From: Rhizobium vallis
GTDB taxonomy: Bacteria > Pseudomonadota > Alphaproteobacteria > Rhizobiales > Rhizobiaceae
DNA: 64,000 nucleotides
Assembly (NCBI RefSeq): GCF_003985155.1
Contig: NZ_ML133688.1
Span: forward strand, 186,001-250,000
Reading direction: 5' to 3'
Positions 58,215-64,000 of the stretch are shown piece by piece (positions within the stretch are counted from its first letter, which is position 1; each line of letters opens with the position of its first letter). Below the pieces are notes generated by a model, which was not told the origin of the DNA, searched no databases, and saw only the letters and a list, made by a program, of their open reading frames with translations. The position numbers and the translations under genes are program-made.

Positions 58215-58442
58215 TCATAAATATGCACCGAAAGCCAAGAGAAGTGCGCCGAGTGCGATAACGGCGAGCGCTGGCCAGTTTTGAGATATTCCGAGGAACC
58301 TGAGGCCTTGGCGCCGTGGTTCCAGCGTCGTGCCGCCTTCAGGCATTTGATGCGGATTGCTCGGTTTTCGATGAAGCGCCGAGGAAAAGTGAAAGAGAAG
58401 TCCGCCAATTATGAGAGCGGCGCCGGTCAGGATTGCCCACAT
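58215..58442 (-). CDS. Small two-helix membrane protein, unknown
   Basis: A 75-residue protein from the ATG at 58442. One hydrophobic segment (AILTGAALIIGGLLFHFSSA) is at residues 3-22 and another (ALAVIALGALLLAFGAYL) at 58-75, with a basic loop between. I do not recognise a family. An EcfG-like promoter lies directly upstream. It may be a stress-induced membrane protein; the frame choice rests on the two clean membrane segments. Confidence 0.55.
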   Translation of the reverse strand: MWAILTGAALIIGGLLFHFSSALHRKPSNPHQMPEGGTTLEPRRQGLRFLGISQNWPALAVIALGALLLAFGAYL

Positions 58443-58475
58443 GGTGGCCTCCGCTAGCAACGTGTATGTGGGCTA

Positions 58476-58500
58476 AACCACATCCGGACCGGATCGTTCC
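58476..58500 (-). promoter_or_regulatory. Candidate EcfG-type promoter of the small membrane gene
   Basis: On the minus strand GGAAC (58496-58500), 16 bases, GGTT (58476-58479). It is a near match to GGAAC-N16/17-CGTT; the GTT core is kept. The ATG at 58442 is 33 bases downstream of the -10 element. Confidence 0.45.
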
Positions 58501-58703
58501 GTGCTCGGCTGCTCACTTGAACAACTTCCGTGAAAACATTGACGTACCGACGTGGCAATGAAGATAGCTTTAGAGCAAGCCGGAATCCTGTCGTAAGTCA
58601 TTCTACCAGGCGAAAAAGAACAGCCTGCGACAGGGAAAATTGACACATCTATCCACGCGCAGAAGTAAAGGCGCGGTTGAATTTAGGTCAGCGACGTCTG
58701 CAC

Positions 58704-58778
58704 TCAGCGAAACCCGAAGAAACTCAAAATCGCGAGGACAATAACGACAGCGCCGACAAGCCAGATCAAATTGTTCAT
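58704..58778 (-). CDS. 24-residue single-span membrane peptide
   Basis: MNNLIWLVGAVVIVLAILSF, then FGFR and stop: 24 residues that are nearly all one membrane helix. A ribosome binding site GGGAGAA lies ahead of the ATG at 58778. I recall similar tiny peptides in other rhizobia, but this is recognition only. The longer in-frame reading upstream lacks coding character. An EcfG-like promoter lies upstream. Confidence 0.6.
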   Translation of the reverse strand: MNNLIWLVGAVVIVLAILSFFGFR

Positions 58779-58824
58779 GGGAACCGTTCTCCCGTTCGAT
58801 TGAGCCATCCGTGGCATGATGACT

Positions 58825-58849
58825 AACTGCGCGCAGAGCTTGAGGTTCC
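58825..58849 (-). promoter_or_regulatory. Candidate EcfG-type promoter of the 24-residue gene
   Basis: On the minus strand GGAAC (58845-58849), 16 bases, AGTT (58825-58828). The -35 and the GTT core are right, one base differs from CGTT. It would give a leader of roughly 40 bases. Confidence 0.4.
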
Positions 58850-59043
58850 CGATCAAGTGATTGCCGCAGGCCGCCTCCTCTTGCAAATCTGGCTGCCTTC
58901 TCCGTGCAAGGTCGGCGACCGCTTTATGGGCGGTTAGGTCCATTTTTCGATAAAATCCTTCAGGTTCATCCTTGGCTAAATCAGAGCAGGCGGCGATCTG
59001 AGGAATCAGCCGCAATACCGCCGCAGTATTATCAGCGCTGCCT

Positions 59044-59226
59044 TCAATAACTGCATGAGCGGGCGTTGCTGGGCCTGAACCCATCCGCGCATGCCGGATT
59101 TATCGAGGTGTCGCGTTGATATTGAAAATCCTCGTGGTCGTGCCTTGCAGGTGACGTGCAGGCAGAGGTGATCGTGGACGCACCGAGCAGCGCCCCGGCG
59201 GCTAACAACGTGAGAAAGCGGTTCAT
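59044..59226 (-). CDS. Small putative lipoprotein
   Basis: A 60-residue protein. The N-terminus MNRFLTLLAAGALLGASTITS is a signal peptide, followed by AC, giving a lipobox-like TSAC with Cys23. The mature part is short and hydrophilic (DHEDFQYQRDTSINPACADGF). An excellent ribosome binding site AAGGAGAGG lies 6 bases ahead of the ATG at 59226. I do not recognise a family. It may be an envelope-stress lipoprotein. Confidence 0.65.
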   Translation of the reverse strand: MNRFLTLLAAGALLGASTITSACTSPARHDHEDFQYQRDTSINPACADGFRPSNARSCSY

Positions 59227-59456
59227 CTGAGCCTCTCCTTGAAAGGGTGGTGCGAGATCGTGGCATCACAAGCCTACACCAAAACTGACGACATGCGTTG
59301 ATCACGCGCCCGAAACAATCACGCGATCGATCAGTTCAGTTGACGATGTATCGCCCCGATCCATGATCAAATTCGCTTCGATAATCTAATCCAGCTATTC
59401 TGTCGTTATGGAAGTGATTTCAATGATGATGAAAGCCTGTTGTAACCAATTTTATC

Positions 59457-59485
59457 TTGAATAAATCGAGGTTTTTCAGTAAATT
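59457..59485 (+). promoter_or_regulatory. Candidate promoter of the first DUF982 gene
   Basis: TTGAAT (59457-59462), 17 bases, TAAATT (59480-59485), in an A+T-rich stretch directly ahead of the gene. It reads as a housekeeping-type promoter with a leader of about 30 bases. Confidence 0.45.
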
Positions 59486-59520
59486 AATAGCATAAAAAGT
59501 ACTATAAATGGGAGGATACT

Positions 59521-59805
59521 ATGTCTGAAGCTCGGTTTGATCCGGTTTTTCTTGATAGAAAACATTTCGTCGATCAGGTCACATGTCTCGATGAAATCTT
59601 CGATGTTCTGGAGGAATGGCCGCAAGACAAACGAGGTTTGGCATATGACACGCTGTTGAAGGCGTGCAGGGATGCGGCGAGCGGGCGTTTCCCGCTCAGC
59701 GCCGCGCGCGAAAATTTCCGGCGTTTTCTGAAGATGTCGGGTGTACTCGAAGGTGGCCCCAGATTCGATCGGGTGCTCAGCGATCAAAATATCGGTAACG
59801 CTTGA
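59521..59805 (+). CDS. DUF982 protein, copy 1
   Basis: A 94-residue soluble protein of the DUF982 family, which is multiplied in Rhizobiales. Typical features are a central LEEWPQDKRGLAYDTLLKAC, then an AARENFRRFLKMSGV helix near the end. The function is unknown. GGGAGG is 5 bases ahead of the ATG at 59521. A second DUF982 gene lies 1.4 kb downstream on the other side of the cyclase gene, on the same strand. Confidence 0.8.
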   Translation: MSEARFDPVFLDRKHFVDQVTCLDEIFDVLEEWPQDKRGLAYDTLLKACRDAASGRFPLSAARENFRRFLKMSGVLEGGPRFDRVLSDQNIGNA

Positions 59806-59922
59806 GGAGGGCGGCTTCCGGGCCAACGGATGGGCAGATCCATCACGCTTCGCCCGGACCCGCATTCGCGCAACTCGTCTTCCACGATGGCCGTAAGATG
59901 ATATCGTCGGTCTTGGCGGATC

Positions 59923-60750
59923 TTAGCCGAGGCCAGCGCCGGCCCAGTTGCATCGGAAAACCAGCACTGGCTTCGCAAACCCCTTGAGCCGTCGGCGCGT
60001 CGCGTGAGCGAAGAGATCGGCGGCACCGTATTCCCGAAAAATATTCTCTGAGACGAGGATCTGGTCGCTGGCGGCTGCCGCGCAAAGTCGCGCGGCAAGT
60101 TGCACGGTCGAGCCGAAGAGATCGTTGCTATCTTCGACCGGCTCGCCGCAATCCAGTCCGATGCGGACATGAATGGGCTCGGCGTTTCCGCCGTTGTAAT
60201 GCTCGAATTCCTGCTGAATCGCCATTGCGCATTCGACGGCTGCGGTTGTTGCGGCAAAGGCCGCCATGATGCCGTCGCCGGTATGCTTCACCTCGCGGCC
60301 TGAATTTTGGCTGAGGCATCGGCGCACAATGGCGTCATGTGCTCGGACGAGTTCGGTCGCCAGAACGTCGCCGAGGCGTGATGTCATCTCGGTCGATCCG
60401 ACGATATCGGTAAAGAGGATTGCCCGGTGGCCGGGATCCACTTGCGCGGAGGATTGGCCGGGCGCTGGATCGGGGTCATGAATTCGGCCTAGAAAAGCCT
60501 CGACGGCCGACAAAGCCACCTCGACGATCTCGTTGGCGACGAAGCCGTGGGCCTCACGATGCACGCACTGCGCGGTCGCCATGTCTGGTGCATCCACGAG
60601 ACAAAAGGCGGTGCCGCGTCGTTGGTCGAACCAATAGGTGAGGAACTTGACGCCGTAGCGATCCTGAATGTCGAGGTCCATGCGATGCGCCTGGGCAACC
60701 TCGGCGGCCGACGTTCCCTCAAGATAGTGCCGGTCCATGAAGATGGGCAT
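59923..60750 (-). CDS. DUF4242 - class III adenylate/guanylate cyclase fusion
   Basis: A 275-residue cytoplasmic protein. Residues 1-85 are a DUF4242 domain (related to a nickel-binding protein family; MDRHYLEGTSAAEV and VHREAHGF with candidate metal His). Residues 105-275 are a class III cyclase domain with metal-binding Asp115 (FTDIVGST) and Asp159 (HTGDGIMAAF), Lys155 and Asp210 as candidate purine-specifying residues suggesting ATP, and Arg221. Position 217, normally Asn in the VN.AAR motif, is Gln (TVQLAARL). I chose the ATG at 60750 with GGGAGGG ahead. It would make cAMP in response to an unknown signal. Confidence 0.85.
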   Translation of the reverse strand: MPIFMDRHYLEGTSAAEVAQAHRMDLDIQDRYGVKFLTYWFDQRRGTAFCLVDAPDMATAQCVHREAHGFVANEIVEVALSAVEAFLGRIHDPDPAPGQSSAQVDPGHRAILFTDIVGSTEMTSRLGDVLATELVRAHDAIVRRCLSQNSGREVKHTGDGIMAAFAATTAAVECAMAIQQEFEHYNGGNAEPIHVRIGLDCGEPVEDSNDLFGSTVQLAARLCAAAASDQILVSENIFREYGAADLFAHATRRRLKGFAKPVLVFRCNWAGAGLG

Positions 60751-61246
60751 CGCGCGTCCCTCCCAGATCCGCCGCGTATGGACGTGCCGCATTGTACGGT
60801 CTGGAGGTTGTTCCGTCCACCTTTGGCACAGTGGAGTAGTAATATTGAATTATTGGAGATGTCATTGGCCAAGCAAATGGCATCGGAAGGTGCGCAGGAG
60901 TTCTTCATATCCACCGATGAACTACATACAGAATGCGACCTTGAGTGGGTCGATACATGTTTTGTATGAGAATTGCTGCAAGCTCTGGGTGAAATTCTGA
61001 ATTTTATTCGACAAGCCTCCCTCAGATGTGGAACCTTAAGCATGCCGACGGCGTTCCACGCATCGCCCATGCTTTCTCGAGTGTCGATGGTAAGGGCCGA
61101 CAGGGAATTGGAGTTATGTTTGCTGCCACTATCGCCGATCAAAATAAGTCCCACCAGGCATCGACGCTTCGACAGCGCTTCCCATCCGGCACGGAAATTG
61201 CAAAGATACTCATAAGCTCACGGAAATTGGGAAAAGCTGTAGCAAA
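60751..61246 (+). other. Gap between the cyclase and the second DUF982 gene
   Basis: No convincing gene was found in 496 bases. A 36-codon frame at 60859-60969 and a 74-codon frame at 61026-61250 exist but lack proper ribosome binding sites and family resemblance. Base composition is closer to even than in the core genome, which suggests remnants of old genes. The cyclase promoter must lie near 60793-60850. Confidence 0.4.
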
Positions 61247-61504
61247 GTGAGACAGACGGCAAATTTTCGACCGGTCGGCTTGGCCTCTATAGGGCTCGCT
61301 CATTATGCCGTCATTAACTCTGTGTGGGATGCCGCGCGCACGCTCCTCCACGACTGGCCCGTCGACGATGGCGAGGAATATTTCGAAGCCGTGAAGGCCT
61401 GTCTCGATGCCATTATCGGCGATCTTTCCCCCGAGTGCGTGAGGGTGGCGTTCATCAGGGCTGCGCAGGAGGCCGGTATCGCCGTGATAGAAGCTACGGG
61501 CTGA
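61247..61504 (+). CDS. DUF982 protein, copy 2
   Basis: An 85-residue protein with the DUF982 layout: WDAARTLLHDWPVDDGEEYFEAVKAC, then a helix VRVAFIRAAQEAGIAV. It aligns with copy 1 in the central WP segment and the C-terminal helix. The only start is GTG at 61247, with a poor ribosome binding site, so it may be weakly expressed. The function is unknown. Confidence 0.75.
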   Translation: MRQTANFRPVGLASIGLAHYAVINSVWDAARTLLHDWPVDDGEEYFEAVKACLDAIIGDLSPECVRVAFIRAAQEAGIAVIEATG

Positions 61505-61607
61505 ATGCCGGCGAACTTCAATCCCCGGATTTCACCATCAAAACCTCCGGTTTGACGATCGAAGACTCGGGCTTGTCGCCCGTTCCGACTGCAACAACGT
61601 CGCAGCG

Positions 61608-61636
61608 CTTGACTTCTCTAGCCAAAGTCTTAAATT
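61608..61636 (+). promoter_or_regulatory. Candidate promoter of the 56/83-residue gene pair
   Basis: CTTGAC (61608-61613), 17 bases, TAAATT (61631-61636): a good match to the alphaproteobacterial housekeeping promoter, 30 bases ahead of the ATG at 61666. The -10 hexamer is the same as that of the first DUF982 gene. Confidence 0.55.
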
Positions 61637-61665
61637 AGAACAAAACAGGAACATTGGAGATGATC

Positions 61666-61836
61666 ATGACACATACGGAGCAGGTGATCGCCAACGCCCT
61701 AGCCCTTGTCGACGCGTCCCGCGCGGCGCGCGAACGGGATCAGTTGCGGCGCGCTGCCTGGCAGAAAAAGGTCGAACTCAGCCGGCCGCTGCCGCCCTTG
61801 CCGCGCCCGGTTCAATTGCCGCTGGCGCTGAACTGA
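61666..61836 (+). CDS. 56-residue protein, unknown
   Basis: A short basic protein, Arg/Ala-rich helix (ALALVDASRAARERDQLRRA) followed by a Pro-rich tail (RPLPPLPRPVQLPLALN). I do not recognise a family. I chose the ATG at 61666 with GGAG 6 bases ahead; a TTG at 61654 and an ATG at 61660 are also in frame. The stop overlaps the next ATG by one base, which suggests a real two-gene unit. Confidence 0.5.
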   Translation: MTHTEQVIANALALVDASRAARERDQLRRAAWQKKVELSRPLPPLPRPVQLPLALN

Positions 61837-62087
61837 TGCAGCCGGCAAAGACCTTGGAACCCGATCAGGCATCGCCCGGCCAAGCTTGCCCCGATCAAGC
61901 TTGGCCCGATCAAGCCTGGGAAGTCGAAGCCGTGCTCGCCTGGCATGACGACAATGCCAAAGCGGCCATACGCGCGCTGCTCGACGACTGCAAACATCTC
62001 CGCCAGCAACTGGCGCTGGCGGAGAGCGCAATGAGCCGTGGCATGACCCGCGGATGGACGCCGCGATATGAACGGGACGTTCTCTGA
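61836..62087 (+). CDS. 83-residue protein with a PDQAW repeat, unknown
   Basis: An 83-residue protein. Residues 8-28 form an imperfect five-residue repeat (PDQAS, PGQAC, PDQAW, PDQAW), encoded by 15-base direct repeats around 61862-61918. The rest is helical with KAAIRALLDDCKHLRQQLALAE, a likely coiled-coil. It starts in TGATG overlap with the 56-residue gene. No family recognised; coupling to its neighbour is the main support. Confidence 0.5.
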   Translation: MQPAKTLEPDQASPGQACPDQAWPDQAWEVEAVLAWHDDNAKAAIRALLDDCKHLRQQLALAESAMSRGMTRGWTPRYERDVL

Positions 62088-62158
62088 ACCGCGGCGCCGC
62101 GTCCTTGGTCGCGACCAAGGAGCGGCGATTGCTGGCGCGGTTTTCGCCCGAACTCGGC

Positions 62159-63673
62159 TCACGGCAATTCCTGCGCAGTCGGGCTAAGTCCGACCTTCGC
62201 GAGATAAGCCTCAAGCGCCCACGCGTCAGTTGATGCGACTATGGCGCCGATATAACCATCGGGACGCACGAGCACCCAGTCTCCCGGTGCCACGGTGTAG
62301 GCATCACGGAAATGCCCGCCTTCGTCGACAACATCTCCACGCGAGCCGATCTTATGGATGTGCAACCCTGGGCGCGGGGGCACCGCCGCTTGCTCGACCG
62401 CGTAGCCCAGCAGCGTCCAGTGCGCACCCTTGAACAGTTCGAACAGACGTGTCGGCTGGCCGGCGGCGCCGTTGAGGGGCGCATCGGGCGCGCGGTCGCC
62501 CGCAAGCAGGCCGCCGCCTCGTTCCGGTTTTTCCAGCGCGAAAGAGGATTGCGGATAGCCGATGTCGAGTTGATGGACCTCGCGACCGCGTCGCATGTCG
62601 CCCCGCTTGAGGGCGTCAAGTAACGTTGTGGAGAGTCCGAGCATGGCGGCTGCGATCGGGCGGCGCTCTTCCTCATAGCTGTCGAGCAGCGTGTCGGGTG
62701 CGCCTGCGGCAACCGCCGCCAGTTTCCATCCGAGATTATAGGCATCCTGAACGCTGGTATTGAGACCCTGTCCGCCGGTCGGGGGATGTATATGTGCGGC
62801 ATCGCCGACCAGAAACACGCGGCCGTGCCGGTAGCGATCGGCGAGCCGGGCATTCATGTTGAAGGCCGATGCCCAGGACACCGACTGAATGGTAATGTCT
62901 CCGCGGCCGCTGCGCTCCGCCACCAGGGCATTCAGGCCGTCGGCGGAAAGATCGACGTCGCCGTCCAGCGGAATCGGTCCCTGAATCTGGAACATGTCCG
63001 TTCCCGCGAGCGGGCACAGGGAAATCTGTTTCTCCATATCGCCGTCGCTGAAACGATGCCACGCATCGCGCGGCAGCCCGGTCAGGTTGACGTCTGCAAC
63101 AATGGCCCGCACGCCGAGCGTCTTGCCTGGAAAGCCGATATCGAGCGCATGACGCACGAAGCTGCGGCCACCATCCGCCCCAACGAGCCAGCGCACGCGG
63201 ATGGTCTCTTCACCGGTTTGGTCCTTGAGCCGGGCGGTCACACCCGCCTTGTCTTGTTCAAAGCCGACGAGTTCGCATCCAAATTCGGGGCGATGCCCCA
63301 ATTCGAGCAGCCGCTCGCGCATGACGCCTTCGGTTAGAAACTGCGGCACCATTAGGGGATGATGATAGGGTTCGGCCGGCGTCGGAGCCTCGTGTACCAC
63401 GATGTCGGCTTCGGTGACGCTCCCGTCGTTGCGATATTCCCGCTGCCTGGGATAGGTGCCGCCCACTGCCACGATCCGGTCGAGGATGCCGAGATCCTCG
63501 AAGACTTCCTGCGTCCGCGGTTGAATTCCCTTGCCGCGGGATCCGCGAGACGGATCGTTCAATTTCTCGATCAAACGAAACGACACGCCGCGGCGCGCCA
63601 ATTCGATCGCCATCGTCAAACCAGCCGCTCCGGCGCCTGAAATCAGTACGTCGACTGCAGAATTCTCTGTCAT
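62159..63673 (-). CDS. FAD-dependent aromatic monooxygenase
   Basis: A 504-residue group A flavoprotein hydroxylase. FAD motif LISGAGAAGLTMAIELARRG near residue 10, LVGADGGRSFVR (DG motif) near residue 160, and RVFLVGDAAHIHPPTGGQGLN (GD motif) near residue 282; a C-terminal thioredoxin-like extension (from about 400) is typical of the phenol-hydroxylase / MhpA-like group. I chose the ATG at 63673 with GGAGAT ahead. It is divergent from a MarR gene with paired inverted operators between, so it is probably induced by an aromatic ligand. Confidence 0.9.
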   Translation of the reverse strand: MTENSAVDVLISGAGAAGLTMAIELARRGVSFRLIEKLNDPSRGSRGKGIQPRTQEVFEDLGILDRIVAVGGTYPRQREYRNDGSVTEADIVVHEAPTPAEPYHHPLMVPQFLTEGVMRERLLELGHRPEFGCELVGFEQDKAGVTARLKDQTGEETIRVRWLVGADGGRSFVRHALDIGFPGKTLGVRAIVADVNLTGLPRDAWHRFSDGDMEKQISLCPLAGTDMFQIQGPIPLDGDVDLSADGLNALVAERSGRGDITIQSVSWASAFNMNARLADRYRHGRVFLVGDAAHIHPPTGGQGLNTSVQDAYNLGWKLAAVAAGAPDTLLDSYEEERRPIAAAMLGLSTTLLDALKRGDMRRGREVHQLDIGYPQSSFALEKPERGGGLLAGDRAPDAPLNGAAGQPTRLFELFKGAHWTLLGYAVEQAAVPPRPGLHIHKIGSRGDVVDEGGHFRDAYTVAPGDWVLVRPDGYIGAIVASTDAWALEAYLAKVGLSPTAQELP

Positions 63674-63685
63674 CGTGATCTCCAT

Positions 63686-63753
63686 ATGTGTATTATGCAC
63701 ACAATAAAAGGACTGGGACGGCAATGTCAACAAACAATGTGCAAAATACACAT
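63686..63753. promoter_or_regulatory. Paired inverted MarR-type operators
   Basis: ATGTGTATTATGCACA at 63686-63701 and, on the opposite strand, ATGTGTATTTTGCACA at 63738-63753 agree at 15 of 16 positions. Each is itself a near-palindrome. One covers the start region of the monooxygenase gene and the other lies in codons 5-10 of marR. They are the obvious binding sites for the MarR protein. Confidence 0.65.
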
Positions 63754-64000
63754 ATTAGCGATCAGCTGCGTGAACTTCACGGGGCGTTGATCGAAATCGT
63801 CAGCGTCATGAATCGCCCGCAGCGCGATGAGCAGATGGTCCGCGACGCGGGCATCTCGCTCGATCGCGCACTGTTTCCGCTGCTGGTCATGGTGGAGCGG
63901 CTTGGCCCTATCGGCGTGGTCGAACTCGCCGACCGTGCCGGGCGTGATTACACCACCGTCAGCCGGCAGGTCGCCAAGCTCGAGAGCCTCGACCTCGTGG
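63724..64000 (+). CDS. MarR-family transcriptional regulator (3' partial)
   Basis: The first 92 residues are visible and the gene runs off the window. An N-terminal dimerisation helix (THISDQLRELHGALIEIVSV) is followed by a winged helix-turn-helix: LDRALFPLLVMVERLGPIGV then VELADRAGRDYTTVSRQVAKLESLDLV, a recognition helix typical of MarR. AAGGAC lies ahead of the ATG at 63724. It probably represses the divergent monooxygenase gene and itself through the two operator-like sites. Confidence 0.9.
   Translation, partial: MSTNNVQNTHISDQLRELHGALIEIVSVMNRPQRDEQMVRDAGISLDRALFPLLVMVERLGPIGVVELADRAGRDYTTVSRQVAKLESLDLV

Noticed and set aside
58704..59084. A 126-residue protein in the frame of the 24-residue gene
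   Set aside because: The upstream part has no ribosome binding site and mixed composition, and it overlaps the lipoprotein gene at its start. The strong ribosome binding site belongs to the inner ATG at 58778.
61026..61250. A 74-codon frame before the second DUF982 gene
   Set aside because: No convincing ribosome binding site or recognised motif; it overlaps the start of the DUF982 gene out of phase.
61862..61918. A CRISPR-like or satellite array
   Set aside because: The repeat units are 15 bases, in frame, without spacers, and are explained by the PDQAW protein repeat.
57647..62100. An integrated element at tRNA-Lys
   Set aside because: No integrase, recombinase or duplicated tRNA 3' end could be seen. 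The region may be accessory but an element is not supported.

Overview
This window is alphaproteobacterial chromosome from the Rhizobiaceae, and the gene order and protein sequences best fit Rhizobium, in the R. etli / R. leguminosarum group. The grounds are the nifR3(dusB)-ntrB-ntrC-ntrY-ntrX block, the PDH operon with a lipoylated E1 beta, a fused ispDF, LpxI in the lipid A operon, a LexA box of the alphaproteobacterial type (GTTC-N7-GTTC), DUF982 and DUF2849 genes, and a GC-rich intergenic repeat of rhizobial appearance. The species is inferred from recognition, not from a search.

Layout. 1-3.2 kb: the end of an operon with a binding-protein/VWA fusion, an XpaC-like membrane protein and a second binding-protein-like protein. 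3.4-16.6 kb: translation and envelope genes rpsB-tsf-pyrH-frr-uppS-cdsA-rseP-bamA-lpxD-fabZ-lpxA-lpxI-lpxB, closed by a terminator shared with the convergent gltA. 18-24.7 kb: comEC, lexA (convergent, overlapping), a VOC protein, kdsA and eno. 24.8-33.4 kb: ftsB, then pdhA-pdhB-pdhC, a GDSL hydrolase, a GNAT acetyltransferase and lpdA, two small YeaQ/GlsB membrane proteins and lipA; the lipoyl synthase thus sits beside the enzyme complex it modifies. 33.4-36.8 kb: two tandem P-loop kinase-like genes, a RatA/COQ10 protein, cinA and ispDF. 36.9-47.6 kb: dusB-ntrBC, a 690-base gap with regulatory-looking sequence, ntrYX, a D-amino acid aminotransferase, hfq and hflX, then mazG and a deaminase facing them. 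49.3-53.2 kb: the assimilatory sulfite reduction operon cysG-DUF2849-cysI-DUF934. 53.3-57.4 kb: a ubiquinone-type hydroxylase, an AEC transporter, a probably acquired metallo-beta-lactamase-fold gene and ccdA.

From the tRNA-Lys gene at 57.65 kb to the end the DNA looks accessory: short genes, longer gaps and more A+T. It holds csbD, several tiny membrane or lipoprotein genes, two DUF982 genes, a DUF4242-cyclase fusion, two small unknown genes, and a FAD monooxygenase divergent from a MarR regulator that runs off the window. Three of the small genes carry candidate general-stress-response (EcfG) promoters of the GGAAC-N16/17-NGTT form, so this part may be a stress-response island.

No complete mobile element, CRISPR array, rRNA gene or replication origin was seen. 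The most original signals are the EcfG-type promoters on micro-genes, the cyclase fusion with Gln at a catalytic Asn position, the Shine-Dalgarno-sequestering hairpin ahead of pdhA, the DnaA-box pair and 21-bp-phased repeat ahead of ntrY, and the paired inverted operators between the monooxygenase and marR.
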